The translations under genes and the position numbers were made by a program. This document shows, piece by piece, positions 25,062-33,631 of a stretch of DNA of 52,166 bases (position 1 is the first letter of the stretch; the number at the start of each line of letters is the position of its first letter). The stretch is from assembly GCA_902496945.1 (NCBI GenBank), contig CABVDE010000010.1, positions 1 to 52,166 of the forward strand. The letters are read 5' to 3'. The notes under the pieces were generated by a model. The model saw only the letters and a program-made list of their open reading frames with translations, had not been told where the DNA came from and searched no databases. This DNA comes from an uncultured Collinsella sp. (lineage in GTDB: Bacteria > Actinomycetota > Coriobacteriia > Coriobacteriales > Coriobacteriaceae).

Positions 25062-26723
25062 ATGATTGCAAAGACCATTCGCACCTGTTTTCCGATCGCT
25101 GCGGCTGCCGTTTCCGACAAGGCCGAGGAGATCAACAAACTCAACGTCTTCCCCGTGCCCGACGGCGACACCGGCACGAATATGTCGCTCACGCTGGCCT
25201 CGGTGACTAAGGAGCTTTCTGCCCTGCCCGCCGATGCCGATATGGAGGCCATCGCCGGCGCTATCACCCACGGCTCCCTGATGGGCGCCCGCGGCAACTC
25301 CGGCGTCATCACCTCGCAGATCCTGCGCGGCGTGGCTGAGGGTCTTGTCTCTGCCGACGAGCCCATCACCTCCGCCAACATCGCGTTTGCCTTCCGCCGT
25401 GCCGTCAAGGTCGCCTTCCAGGCCGTCCGTAAGCCCATCGAGGGCACGATCCTCACCGTTCTGCGCGACGTTTCGACCAAGGCCGACGAGTGCGAGAAGA
25501 AGAAGTTCTCGGCCGAGGACGCGCTCGATGCTATCGTCGTCGAGGCCTATCAGTCCGTCGCCCGCACGCCCGACCTGCTGCCCGTCCTCAAAGAGAACGG
25601 CGTGGTCGACTCCGGCGCCTTTGGCTTTGCCATCTTCCTGGAGAACTTTGTCGCCGCCGCTCTTGGTCGCAGCACCGTTGTCGAGGATTTCTCCGCTACG
25701 TTTGATTCCGCTGGCTCTGCTCGCGACGCGGCCCTCGGTCGCGTTGAGATCGAGGCCAACGACGACTGGGAGGGCTCGGAGTTCCGCTACTGCAACGAGT
25801 TCCTCTTTAAGGCCGACGCTCCCTTTGACGAGGACGAGTGCCTTAAGTTCCTGGGCTCCATGGGCGACTGTGAGCTGCTCGTGGGCGCCTACCCCGACTA
25901 CAAGATCCACGTGCACTCCAACACCCCCAACCTGGTGCTCGAGCACATGCTGCAGCTCGGTCAGATCTATGAGGTCTTTATCCATAACATGGAGATGGAG
26001 GCCCACGACCGTACCGCCAAGATCCACGAGGATCAGGAGAAGGCCGCCGAGCCCGCCAAGGCGCTGGGCTTTGTCGCCGTTGCCGCCGGTTCCGGTGAGG
26101 CCGACATCCTCAAATCCCTCGGCGTCGATGTGATCGTGTCTGGTGGTCAGACCATGAACCCCTCGACCGCCGACCTGCTGGGCGCTGTCGACCAGGTCAA
26201 CGCGACCTCGGTCATCATCCTGCCCAACAACGGCAACATCCGCATGGCCGCCGAGGCCGCTGCCTCTGCCTGCACCGACAAGAAGGTTGCCGTCGTTCCC
26301 ACCAAGACTGTTCCGCAGGCCTTCTCCGCGCTGTTCGCAGTCCTGCCCGATTCCGAGCTTGAGGACGCCGTCGCCGCAATGGTTGACGCCATCAGCGAGG
26401 TTCGAGATGGTGAGGTCACCCGTGCCGTGCGTGATTCCAGCGCCTCCGACGGCTCGCCGATTCACTCCGGTGACGTCATGGGCATCATCGCCGGTTCCAT
26501 CGACGTGGTCGGCTCCGATGTGAAGCAGGTCACGCTCGACTGCATCAATCGCATGCAGGAGGAAGAGGAGGGCGACGCGCTGACAATTCTGGCCGGCGAG
26601 GAACTGTCCGATCAGGCCTTCCAGGAGATCGTCGACGCCATCGAGGAGGCTCAGCCCGATCTGGAGATTGACGCCCATCGTGGCGAGCAGCCGCTCTATC
26701 CCGTAATCTTCTCGATCGAGTAG
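25062..26723 (+). CDS. fakA: Fatty acid kinase catalytic subunit, DAK2/FakA (YloV)
   Basis: A 553-residue protein. The N-terminal DAK2 kinase domain (1-~205) has the metal- and nucleotide-binding motifs NVFPVPDGDTGTNMS (28-42) and GARGNSGVI. A middle domain and a C-terminal EDD-fold-like region with IVSGGQTMNPSTADLL complete the YloV architecture. FakA phosphorylates exogenous fatty acids held by FakB, feeding acyl-phosphate to PlsY/PlsX, and plsX and acpP are encoded 5 kb downstream in the same run. No fakB is in the window. It pairs with the upstream Asp23-like gene. Confidence 0.92.
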   Translation: MIAKTIRTCFPIAAAAVSDKAEEINKLNVFPVPDGDTGTNMSLTLASVTKELSALPADADMEAIAGAITHGSLMGARGNSGVITSQILRGVAEGLVSADEPITSANIAFAFRRAVKVAFQAVRKPIEGTILTVLRDVSTKADECEKKKFSAEDALDAIVVEAYQSVARTPDLLPVLKENGVVDSGAFGFAIFLENFVAAALGRSTVVEDFSATFDSAGSARDAALGRVEIEANDDWEGSEFRYCNEFLFKADAPFDEDECLKFLGSMGDCELLVGAYPDYKIHVHSNTPNLVLEHMLQLGQIYEVFIHNMEMEAHDRTAKIHEDQEKAAEPAKALGFVAVAAGSGEADILKSLGVDVIVSGGQTMNPSTADLLGAVDQVNATSVIILPNNGNIRMAAEAAASACTDKKVAVVPTKTVPQAFSALFAVLPDSELEDAVAAMVDAISEVRDGEVTRAVRDSSASDGSPIHSGDVMGIIAGSIDVVGSDVKQVTLDCINRMQEEEEGDALTILAGEELSDQAFQEIVDAIEEAQPDLEIDAHRGEQPLYPVIFSIE

Positions 26724-26733
26724 GCATCTGGCC

Positions 26734-28911
26734 ATGTCCGAGCTGTGCTCCGTGCCGCGCGTCTCGGAGCGCTTTGCCCAGAGCAATGCGCTCGACGAGG
26801 ATATCGCGCGACTCAAATATGTTTCGGGTAAACGTGAGGAGGCCCTTCGCCGTCTGGGAATTCGGACGGTGGGGGACCTCCTTCTCCATATCCCTCATCG
26901 CTATCTGGACTTTACCCGCTCGTGGTCTATCGAAATGGCGCCCATCGGTACCGTGTGCACCATCATTGCCACAGTCGACCGTATCGTCCAAAAGCAGCCC
27001 CGCCCGCGCATGCAGGTGACCGAGGTCTCGCTGGTTGACGAGACCAGTGTGCTTCAGGTCGCCTTTTTCCGACAGCCCTGGATTGCGCAGCAGCTCAAAA
27101 AGGGTGATCGTCTGGCTGTGATGGGTAAGGTCGAGTTTGCCTACGGTTTTAAGCAGATGGCCTCGCCGCATTTCGAAAAGCTCGAGGAGGGGCGTGCCGC
27201 GGGCACTATCTTGCCGGTCCATTACGTGAGCGATGGCGTGAGCCAGGCATGGATGCGTCGCATCGTGAGCGGTGCGCTCGAGGTCGTCGGCAATCCCTTT
27301 GATCCCATTCCGGCACCGCTGCGCGTCAAGCGCAAGCTCATGAGCAATGCCCGTGCGCTTCGATCGATCCACTTTCCCTCGAGTATGGCTGAGCGCGATA
27401 TCGCGCGCGCACGGCTGGCATACGAGGAATGCCTCTACCTGCAGCTGGCACTGCGCCTGCGCAACGACGGCGGCCTGGTCGATGTGGTGCCCTATGCCCA
27501 CACCGCGGGCGAGCACCTGGCCGCGCTCAGGCAAGCCCTGCCGTTTTCTCTGAGCGACGAGCAGGAGTCCGCGTTCCAGGACATCCTGCGCGATATGTGC
27601 GATGGCGGGCGCGTGATGAACCGCCTGCTGCTGGGCGATGTCGGTACCGGTAAGACCGCCGTTGCCGCCTGCGCGCTGGCCGTGGCTGCCGATACCGGAA
27701 CGCAGGCCTGCGTTATGGCGCCCACGGGCGTGCTGGCGCGCCAATATGCCGATAAGACCGGCCCTCTGCTCTCGCAGGCCGGCATGACCTGGGCGCTCCT
27801 GACGGGTGCCACGCCGGCCGCAGAGCGCAAGCGCATCCATGAACAGCTGGAATCGGGCGAGCTCGACGTGCTTTTTGGCACCCACGCGGTCCTTTCGGAC
27901 AACGTTGCATTCAAGCATCTGTCGCTCGTGGTCATCGACGAGCAGCACCGCTTTGGTGTGGGCCAGCGCAACGCCCTGCGCGCCAAGGGCCCGGGCGCTG
28001 ACCTGCTCGTTATGACGGCCACGCCTATCCCGCGCACGCTGGCGCTTTCGGTCTACGGCGACCTCGACACAAGCATCATTCGCCATCGGCCCGTTCCCGG
28101 CGCTGGCGTGACGACGCGTGTCCTCACCGAGTCGAGCCGCGATCTGGCCTATGGGGCCATCCGCGAGGCGCATGAAAAGGGCCAGCAGGCATACGTCATC
28201 TGTCCGCTCGTGGAGCCGAGCGATTCGGTTGACGAGCTGGACGATGTGCCCGGCCTTTCCCGTGATGACGAGGGCCGCGTGACCGTGCCCGTGCCGCTGC
28301 ACGATACGGCCACCGAGCTCGACCGTCTGCGCCTGGCACTGCCGGGCCTTACCATCGAGCGCCTGCATGGACGCATGCCGGCGGGGGAGAAAGACCGCGT
28401 GATCGACGCCTTCAAGCGCGGTGAGATCGATGTGCTCGTCTCGACCACGGTGGTCGAGGTGGGCGTCGACGTACCCAACGCTACCGTCATGGTGATCGAG
28501 AATGGCGAGCGTTTTGGCTTGGCCGCCCTGCATCAGCTGCGTGGTCGCGTAGGCCGTGGAAGCGTTTCGGGCACCTGCCTGGTTATGACGCATTCCAAGG
28601 GCAACGGCGGAACCTCGGCGGCGCAAGACCGCCTGCAGTCGCTCGAAAAGACTGCTGACGGCTTTACGCTCGCTCAGATGGACTTGCGCCTGCGTCACGA
28701 AGGTGAAATCTTGGGCTATCGCCAACATGGCGGCGTGACCTTGCGTTTTGTCGACTTGGATGCCGACGAGGAGCTCATCGAGTGGGCGCATTTGGACGCA
28801 GTCGAGCTCTTGCGGTATGCTAGCAACCTTGACTCCGTGGCGACGCATCCCCTGCGCGATGCGGTCGCCACGCGATACCGACATATCTTTAAGGAGGTCA
28901 GCGGAGGATGA
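26734..28911 (+). CDS. recG: ATP-dependent DNA helicase RecG
   Basis: A 725-residue helicase that regresses stalled forks and processes branched DNA. It has a helix-hairpin-type start (LRRLGIRTVGDLLLHIPHRY), an OB-like wedge domain (~residues 65-160), Walker A GDVGTGKT (301-308) and DEQH (402-405). Also present are MTATPIPRTLALSVYGDLD (motif III) and QLRGRVGRG (motif VI) with the following TRG region. Starts 10 bases after fakA and overlaps rsmD by four bases. Complete and of usual length. Confidence 0.96.
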   Translation: MSELCSVPRVSERFAQSNALDEDIARLKYVSGKREEALRRLGIRTVGDLLLHIPHRYLDFTRSWSIEMAPIGTVCTIIATVDRIVQKQPRPRMQVTEVSLVDETSVLQVAFFRQPWIAQQLKKGDRLAVMGKVEFAYGFKQMASPHFEKLEEGRAAGTILPVHYVSDGVSQAWMRRIVSGALEVVGNPFDPIPAPLRVKRKLMSNARALRSIHFPSSMAERDIARARLAYEECLYLQLALRLRNDGGLVDVVPYAHTAGEHLAALRQALPFSLSDEQESAFQDILRDMCDGGRVMNRLLLGDVGTGKTAVAACALAVAADTGTQACVMAPTGVLARQYADKTGPLLSQAGMTWALLTGATPAAERKRIHEQLESGELDVLFGTHAVLSDNVAFKHLSLVVIDEQHRFGVGQRNALRAKGPGADLLVMTATPIPRTLALSVYGDLDTSIIRHRPVPGAGVTTRVLTESSRDLAYGAIREAHEKGQQAYVICPLVEPSDSVDELDDVPGLSRDDEGRVTVPVPLHDTATELDRLRLALPGLTIERLHGRMPAGEKDRVIDAFKRGEIDVLVSTTVVEVGVDVPNATVMVIENGERFGLAALHQLRGRVGRGSVSGTCLVMTHSKGNGGTSAAQDRLQSLEKTADGFTLAQMDLRLRHEGEILGYRQHGGVTLRFVDLDADEELIEWAHLDAVELLRYASNLDSVATHPLRDAVATRYRHIFKEVSGG

Positions 28912-29564
28912 GAATCATCGGCGGTGAATGGCGCGGTCGCAAGATCGAGGAGCCGCGCGGTCGCGATGTCACCCGCCCCACGACTGATCGCGTGCGTGAG
29001 GCGTGCGCATCTATGGTCATGTCGGCATTCGACTTCGATTTGGACGAGGTCCGCGTGCTGGATGCGTTTGGCGGCTCCGGCGCCCTGGGCATCGAGATGC
29101 TCTCGCGTGGCGCTCGCTCGCTTACGACGTTTGAGATCGATCGGAATGCCGCGCGTCTTATTACCAAGAATATCGAGTCGCTTTGCCGCGACCGTGCGCG
29201 TTGGCGCGTGGTGACGGGCGATATGCTGGCAAGCGCCTCGCGCGGTCGTGTTCCGGGTGGTCCCTTCGACTTGGTCCTGCTCGATCCGCCGTATGCCTTT
29301 GGTGCCGAGCCGGTTCAGGAACTGCTGCAGAACCTTGCCCGGCAGGGCCTGCTAGCCCCTGGCGCGTACGCCCTGTTTGAGCATGCCGCCGCCGACGCGG
29401 GCGCGCATCCGGCCGGCTTTGAGACCGTGCGCGAGAAGCGCTACGGCATCACCTCGGTCGACCTGCTCCGTTGGGTCGGCGATGACGATGGTGATGGCGA
29501 TAGCGCCGGCACCGATGCTGACAACAACGATGCCACGACGTTTCAGGAGGACGCCCATGAATGA
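28908..29564 (+). CDS. rsmD: 16S rRNA (guanine-966-N2) methyltransferase
   Basis: A 218-residue SAM-dependent enzyme. It starts MRIIGGEWRGRKIEEPRG, the RsmD signature, followed by RPTTDRVREA. The SAM loop is VLDAFGGSGALGIEML and the catalytic tetrad DPPY sits at 126-129. The last ~25 residues are an acidic Asp/Gly-rich tail not seen in most relatives. ATG 28908 overlaps the recG stop and the gene overlaps coaD by eight bases. The rsmD-coaD pair is widely conserved. Confidence 0.95.
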   Translation: MRIIGGEWRGRKIEEPRGRDVTRPTTDRVREACASMVMSAFDFDLDEVRVLDAFGGSGALGIEMLSRGARSLTTFEIDRNAARLITKNIESLCRDRARWRVVTGDMLASASRGRVPGGPFDLVLLDPPYAFGAEPVQELLQNLARQGLLAPGAYALFEHAAADAGAHPAGFETVREKRYGITSVDLLRWVGDDDGDGDSAGTDADNNDATTFQEDAHE

Positions 29565-30054
29565 CACCATCAACCGCGTGATCGTCCCGGGCACCTTCGA
29601 TCCCATCACGTTTGGCCATATCGATGTGATCCGCCGAGCCCGCCGCATCTTCCCCAGCGTAATTGTCGCTGTTGCCGAGTCGCAGGGTAAAAACGGCGTA
29701 GGCACCACGTTTATGCTCGATGAGCGCGTGGCGCTGGCCCGCGAGGCACTCGGCGATATTGACGGTGTCGAGGTGCTGCCCTTCACCGGCTTGCTCGTCG
29801 ACTTCGCACGTGAGCAGGGCGCAGGTGCTGTGGTCAAGGGCCTGCGTGCCATGACCGACTTTGAGTATGAGCTGCAGCAGGCCGACCTCAACTACCGCTT
29901 GGATAACGAGCTGGAGTCCATCTTTGTCATGAGTGCGCCGCAGTACGGCTACATCTCGAGCTCTGTGGTGCGCCAGATCGCCTCGCTCGGCAGCGATGTA
30001 TCGACGTTTGTCCCGCCCAATGTGGTCGAAGCGCTCAAACATCGCTTTTCGTGA
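29557..30054 (+). CDS. coaD: Phosphopantetheine adenylyltransferase
   Basis: A 165-residue enzyme making dephospho-CoA from 4'-phosphopantetheine and ATP. ATG 29557 follows CAGGAGG. The nucleotidyltransferase motifs are TFDPITFGH (13-21) and ISSSVVRQIASLG near the end. VVKGLRAMTDFEYELQQADLN is the phosphopantetheine-binding block. It overlaps rsmD, so it is translationally coupled. CoA made here supports the fatty-acid genes that follow. Confidence 0.96.
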   Translation: MNDTINRVIVPGTFDPITFGHIDVIRRARRIFPSVIVAVAESQGKNGVGTTFMLDERVALAREALGDIDGVEVLPFTGLLVDFAREQGAGAVVKGLRAMTDFEYELQQADLNYRLDNELESIFVMSAPQYGYISSSVVRQIASLGSDVSTFVPPNVVEALKHRFS

Positions 30055-30076
30055 CGTTTCTTATTGCCTGGTGGCA

Positions 30077-30094
30077 TGTGGTAAACTAGCTCGA
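30077..30094 (+). promoter_or_regulatory. Extended -10 promoter before the coiled-coil gene
   Basis: TGGTAAACT (30080-30088) gives a TGn extended -10 element in the 68-base gap after coaD. No consensus -35 box is seen. Confidence 0.4.
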
Positions 30095-30122
30095 TGATAT
30101 GTTACCTATGAAAGGAGACCGG

Positions 30123-30620
30123 ATGCCGGGCGAGAATTTTCCTGGCGATAGGATCGTCAGCTTGGTCGATGAGCTCGAAGGGCTGATCGAGGAAGCCAAG
30201 CCGCCTTTCGGCAAGAACGCTCAGTTCAAGGTCATCGACGCCGACGTGTTCTTCAACATTCTCGACGAGATCCGCATGAGCTATCCCGAGGAGTGGCAGA
30301 AGTCCCGCCGCATCCTCAAGGAGCGCGAGGAGCTTATGGCTTCCGCCGCAGCTCAGGCCGATTCCATCATCGCCGACGCTCAGCAGCAGGCCCTCACCAT
30401 CGCCGGTGAGCAGGAGATTGTCCGTCTTGCCCAGCAGCAGGCCGACGACATCCGCGATCGTGCCCAGCAGTATGAGCGCGAGACGCGTTATGCCGCCGAG
30501 GACTACGCAGAGCAGGTCTTTACGCATCTCGAGGAGAACCTCAAGAGCCTGACCGGCACCGTCACCCGTTGCCGCCAGCAGCTCAACGAGGGTGCCGCCC
30601 AACAGAATGGTCAGTGGTAA
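30123..30620 (+). CDS. Coiled-coil protein of the actinobacterial coaD-associated family (DivIVA-like helix)
   Basis: A 165-residue soluble protein starting at ATG 30123 after AAAGGAG. The first ~30 residues hold LVDELEGLIEEAKPP. A conserved LDEIRMSYPEEWQKSRRILKE block comes next, and then a continuous Gln/Ala/Glu-rich coiled coil to the C-terminus with repeated AQQQA patches. There are no catalytic motifs. As I recall, relatives lie directly after coaD in many actinobacteria and are sometimes called ATP-synthase b-like or DivIVA-like from the helix alone. The role is unknown; a scaffold for cell-division or envelope proteins is a guess. The next gene starts on the last base of its stop. Confidence 0.7.
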   Translation: MPGENFPGDRIVSLVDELEGLIEEAKPPFGKNAQFKVIDADVFFNILDEIRMSYPEEWQKSRRILKEREELMASAAAQADSIIADAQQQALTIAGEQEIVRLAQQQADDIRDRAQQYERETRYAAEDYAEQVFTHLEENLKSLTGTVTRCRQQLNEGAAQQNGQW

Positions 30621-31174
30621 TGGCTGAGTTCCCGAGCGTTACCGTCGATCTTTCCGAGCAGCTCGAGTTTCCTGGAGATTCGTATCCGCTGACCGGTAAG
30701 GTCGATGTCGCCACCTACACGGTGGGCGAGAAGGAGTACCAGCTGCAGGACGGTATTGACTACGACGTTGTCTTTACCAATGCTGGCACCGGTGTCCTGC
30801 TCACGGGTATGGTCCGCGCGCACGCCACCGGCGAGTGCGACCGTTGCCTGGAGCCCGCCTCGTTTGATATCGCCGGCGAGATCGAGGAGTTCTACCTCTT
30901 TGAGGAGCCCGAGGATCCCGAGGCCTACGAGGACGGCTACGAGCTCCTGGGTGAGGACCGCATCGTCGATCTGGGTGAACCCATCAACGACGCCGTCGTC
31001 ATGGACACGCCGTTTGTGGTGCTCTGCAAGCCCGATTGCCTTGGTCTGTGCCCCACTTGCGGTTGCAATCTCAACGTCGAGCAATGCGATTGCGCCGCGC
31101 AGGCAGAGGCAGAATGGGCCGCTGCCACGGAAAATCCATTTGCAGCATTGAAGAATCTCAAGCTCGATGAGTAA
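30620..31174 (+). CDS. yceD: YceD/DUF177 family protein
   Basis: A 184-residue protein starting at ATG 30620, which shares a base with the previous stop. It has the DUF177 pattern: ECDRCLEPASFDI in the middle, an acidic EEFYLFEEPEDPEAYED loop, and C-terminal cysteines in CKPDCLGLCPTCGCNLN. The cysteines suggest a zinc site. DUF177 genes sit before rpmF in most bacteria, and relatives have been linked to 23S rRNA accumulation. It is followed by rpmF after 64 bases. Confidence 0.9.
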   Translation: MAEFPSVTVDLSEQLEFPGDSYPLTGKVDVATYTVGEKEYQLQDGIDYDVVFTNAGTGVLLTGMVRAHATGECDRCLEPASFDIAGEIEEFYLFEEPEDPEAYEDGYELLGEDRIVDLGEPINDAVVMDTPFVVLCKPDCLGLCPTCGCNLNVEQCDCAAQAEAEWAAATENPFAALKNLKLDE

Positions 31175-31179
31175 AACTG

Positions 31180-31188
31180 TGGTAGTAT
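31180..31188 (+). promoter_or_regulatory. Extended -10 promoter before rpmF
   Basis: TGGTAGTAT gives a TGn extended -10 element right after the yceD stop. The -35 region has no clear match. Confidence 0.4.
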
Positions 31189-31238
31189 CGCTACTTGCGC
31201 GTAATCGCCACACTGGATAGTTCATAAGGAAGGTCACT

Positions 31239-31418
31239 ATGCCCGTACCTAAACAAAAGCAGGGTCGTATCCGCACTCACACCCGTCGTTCCGCCAACAT
31301 GAAGATCTCGGCTGCGGCTCAGTCCACGTGCCCCCGTTGCGGCGCTGTCAAGCTTCCGCACCACGTGTGCCCCAGCTGCGGTTTCTACAAGGACCGCGAG
31401 GTTATCGTTACCGAGTAA
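31239..31418 (+). CDS. rpmF: 50S ribosomal protein L32
   Basis: A 59-residue ribosomal protein starting MPVPKQKQGRIRTHTRRS. It has a CPRC and CPSC pair (residues 31-34 and 44-47) forming the zinc ribbon of the C+ type of L32, so the cell carries the zinc-binding form. AAGGAAGG stands six bases before ATG 31239. It lies between yceD and plsX, its usual place. Confidence 0.96.
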   Translation: MPVPKQKQGRIRTHTRRSANMKISAAAQSTCPRCGAVKLPHHVCPSCGFYKDREVIVTE

Positions 31419-31459
31419 CGGTATACTCTGGATGCGATGCCGTTCCAAATGGAACCACA

Positions 31460-31490
31460 ATGGCCGGCTCAATGAGTCGGCCATTTTTGT
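31460..31490 (+). terminator. Hairpin with T-tract between rpmF and plsX
   Basis: AATGGCCG (31460-31467) pairs with CGGCCATT (31479-31486), followed by a run of T residues. It could end most rpmF transcripts and lower plsX expression relative to L32. Confidence 0.65.
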
Positions 31491-31505
31491 ATAAGGAGCA
31501 TGTAT

Positions 31506-32525
31506 ATGAGTAACGTTCGCGTTTGTGTAGACGTTGTGGGCGGAGACGAGAAACCTCAGGTTGTTCTCGATGGTATCGAGGCTGCCCTTGCCGCCGATCC
31601 CGATATCGAGGTCTTGGCAGCTGGTCCCGCCGAAATCGTCAATCCCTTTGCTGCTTCCCATGCACGTGTTGAGGCCCTTGAGGCACCCGACGTTATCGCC
31701 ATGGATGACGATCCCATTCGCGCCGTGATGACCAAGCGCAAGTCTTCGATCGTGCTGTCGTGCCGCGCCATCAAGAAGGGTCATGCGGACGCGTTTTTCT
31801 CTGCCGGCTCCACCGGCGCCATGACCGCTGCCGCCACCGCCTATGTGACGCCGTTTAGGTATCAGGCGGAAGGCAAGAAGCAGCCGGTGCGCCCTTGTCT
31901 GACCAATGCGCTGCCCAATCGCGCCGGCGGTCTGACGGTGCTGTGCGATATGGGCGCCAACCCCGATGTCGAGGTCGATGACATGGTGCGTTTTGCCCAG
32001 ATGGGTAGCGCCTATGCTCGCGTCGTCCTGGGCATCGAGCATCCCCGCGTGGGCCTGCTTGGTAACGGCACCGAGGACGAGAAGGGCTCCAACTTTACCA
32101 AGGCGTGCTTCCCGGCCATGAAGGCCGCCGTCCCCGGCTTTGTGGGCAACTGCGAAGGCACCGATATTACCTCGGGTAACTTTGACGTTGTCGTTGCCGA
32201 CGGCATGTCGGGCAATATCGCGCTCAAGGCCACCGAGGGCGCTGCTAAGTTTTTGCTGCAGGAGCTCAAGGGCGCCTTTATGGCTTCGCTCGGCACCAAG
32301 ATCGCCGCCCTGCTCATTAAAAAGCAGATGCGCGAGATCAAGGCCAAGCTTTCGGGCGACGCCAAGGGCGGCGCGATTCTTTTGGGCCTGCGCGGTGTGG
32401 TCCTGATCGGCCATGGCGCCACCTCGGTCGAGGCCGTCAAAAACGGTACGCTCGCGGCGGCAGAAGCCGTACGCGCCGGGCTGGTCGAGAATGTCGCCAA
32501 CTCCATGGACGGTATCGTTTTATAA
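31506..32525 (+). CDS. plsX: Phosphate acyltransferase PlsX
   Basis: A 339-residue peripheral membrane enzyme that converts acyl-ACP and phosphate to acyl-phosphate, the acyl donor for PlsY in phospholipid synthesis. ATG 31506 has AAGGAG seven bases upstream; ATG 31500 is too close to that site. Motifs include AFFSAGSTGAMTAAA, LTVLCDMGANPDV, GLLGNGTEDEKG and VVADGMSGNIALK, ending with VLIGHGATSVEAVKNG. The first motif MSNVRVCVDVVGGDEKP differs slightly from the usual A-x-D-x-MGGD start. Complete. Confidence 0.95.
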   Translation: MSNVRVCVDVVGGDEKPQVVLDGIEAALAADPDIEVLAAGPAEIVNPFAASHARVEALEAPDVIAMDDDPIRAVMTKRKSSIVLSCRAIKKGHADAFFSAGSTGAMTAAATAYVTPFRYQAEGKKQPVRPCLTNALPNRAGGLTVLCDMGANPDVEVDDMVRFAQMGSAYARVVLGIEHPRVGLLGNGTEDEKGSNFTKACFPAMKAAVPGFVGNCEGTDITSGNFDVVVADGMSGNIALKATEGAAKFLLQELKGAFMASLGTKIAALLIKKQMREIKAKLSGDAKGGAILLGLRGVVLIGHGATSVEAVKNGTLAAAEAVRAGLVENVANSMDGIVL

Positions 32526-32649
32526 GAGCGAGTTAGAGCGCTGTTATGTGCCTCGCGGCGCACGTCGTGGGGTAGAATCAAAACCGTGTCTTGGTGCCGC
32601 CCGCGCGGTGCCAATCTTTTGGTATTCATGCACTATGAGAGGAAGCGCT

Positions 32650-32892
32650 ATGGACCGCTCCGAAATCTTCGACAAGATCGCCGAGGTCGCCGCCGACGTT
32701 CTGGGCGTTGATGTTGCCGAAATTAGCGATGAGACCACCTTTGACGACCTCGATGCCAATTCGCTCGAGCGCCTGCAGCTGGTTACGGCCATCGAGGACG
32801 AGTTTAACCTCGAGATCGATGACGAGACCCTGCTCTCGCTCAACTCTGTCGCTGATGCCGTCGACGCTATCGAAGCTGCCAAGGAGGCCTAA
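32650..32892 (+). CDS. acpP: Acyl carrier protein
   Basis: An 80-residue acidic protein that carries growing fatty acids on phosphopantetheine. The attachment site is Ser38 in the motif DANSLERLQL, a slight variant of the common DSLD form. ATG 32650 is preceded by GAGGAA at good spacing. It sits 124 bases after plsX and three bases before rnc, the usual plsX-acpP-rnc-smc order. Confidence 0.94.
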   Translation: MDRSEIFDKIAEVAADVLGVDVAEISDETTFDDLDANSLERLQLVTAIEDEFNLEIDDETLLSLNSVADAVDAIEAAKEA

Positions 32893-32895
32893 GTC

Positions 32896-33621
32896 TTGGC
32901 TTTGTCTGAACGACTTACGCGCGCTCAGGAGATCTTGGGCCACGAGTTCAATAACAAGGTGCTGCTGCGCGCTGCGCTGACGCATCCCTCTGCCGTTGAG
33001 GGGCAGCCGGTTTCTGCCAGCTATGAGCGCCTTGAGTTCTTGGGCGATTCCATTTTGGGCGCCGTGGTCGCACGTTCCCTGTTTGAGTCCTATCCGGAGT
33101 TCGACGAGGGCAAGCTCACGCGCCTGAAGGTGTCGCTCGTCTCGGGTGCTACGCTGTCCGAGGTTTCTCACGAGCTGGGCATCGACGACATCATCATCTT
33201 TGGCGCCTCCGAGACCGGTACCGGCGCGCGCGGCCTGCATTCGGCGCTCGAGAACGTCTACGAGTCGCTCGTGGGCGCGCTGTATCTGGATGCCGGCTGG
33301 GACGTTGCGGCGGAGTTTATTCACCGCACGCTTAAGCCCCATTTGGCTTCCGAGCGCGCCGAGCACCCGGCGAACCCCAAGTCGTTTTTGCAGGAGTGCG
33401 TGCAGGCCGACGGCCACGAGCCTCCGGCGTATAAGCTGGTCGGCTCCGAGGGTCCGGCGCATGCGCCCACCTTTACCGCTGTGGTGCTGATCGACGGTAT
33501 TCGTCAAGGCCGCGGCACCGGTTCCTCAAAGAAGGAAGCCGAGGGAGCCGCTGCGCTCGAGGCGCTCGACCGCATGGGCTACACCACTAACGGCGTGATT
33601 CTCAACAAGAAGCCTGTTTAA
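32896..33621 (+). CDS. rnc: Ribonuclease III
   Basis: A 241-residue double-strand RNA nuclease. It starts with TTG 32896, supported by AAGGAGG eight bases upstream; no ATG fits. The catalytic domain has the signature ERLEFLGDSILG (44-55), and ENVYESLVGALYLD holds the second acidic site. The double-stranded RNA-binding domain occupies the last ~70 residues, from NPKSFLQECVQ to KKEAEGAAALEAL. Follows acpP by three bases and precedes smc by ten. Confidence 0.96.
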   Translation: MALSERLTRAQEILGHEFNNKVLLRAALTHPSAVEGQPVSASYERLEFLGDSILGAVVARSLFESYPEFDEGKLTRLKVSLVSGATLSEVSHELGIDDIIIFGASETGTGARGLHSALENVYESLVGALYLDAGWDVAAEFIHRTLKPHLASERAEHPANPKSFLQECVQADGHEPPAYKLVGSEGPAHAPTFTAVVLIDGIRQGRGTGSSKKEAEGAAALEALDRMGYTTNGVILNKKPV

Positions 33622-33631
33622 GCGAGGAACC

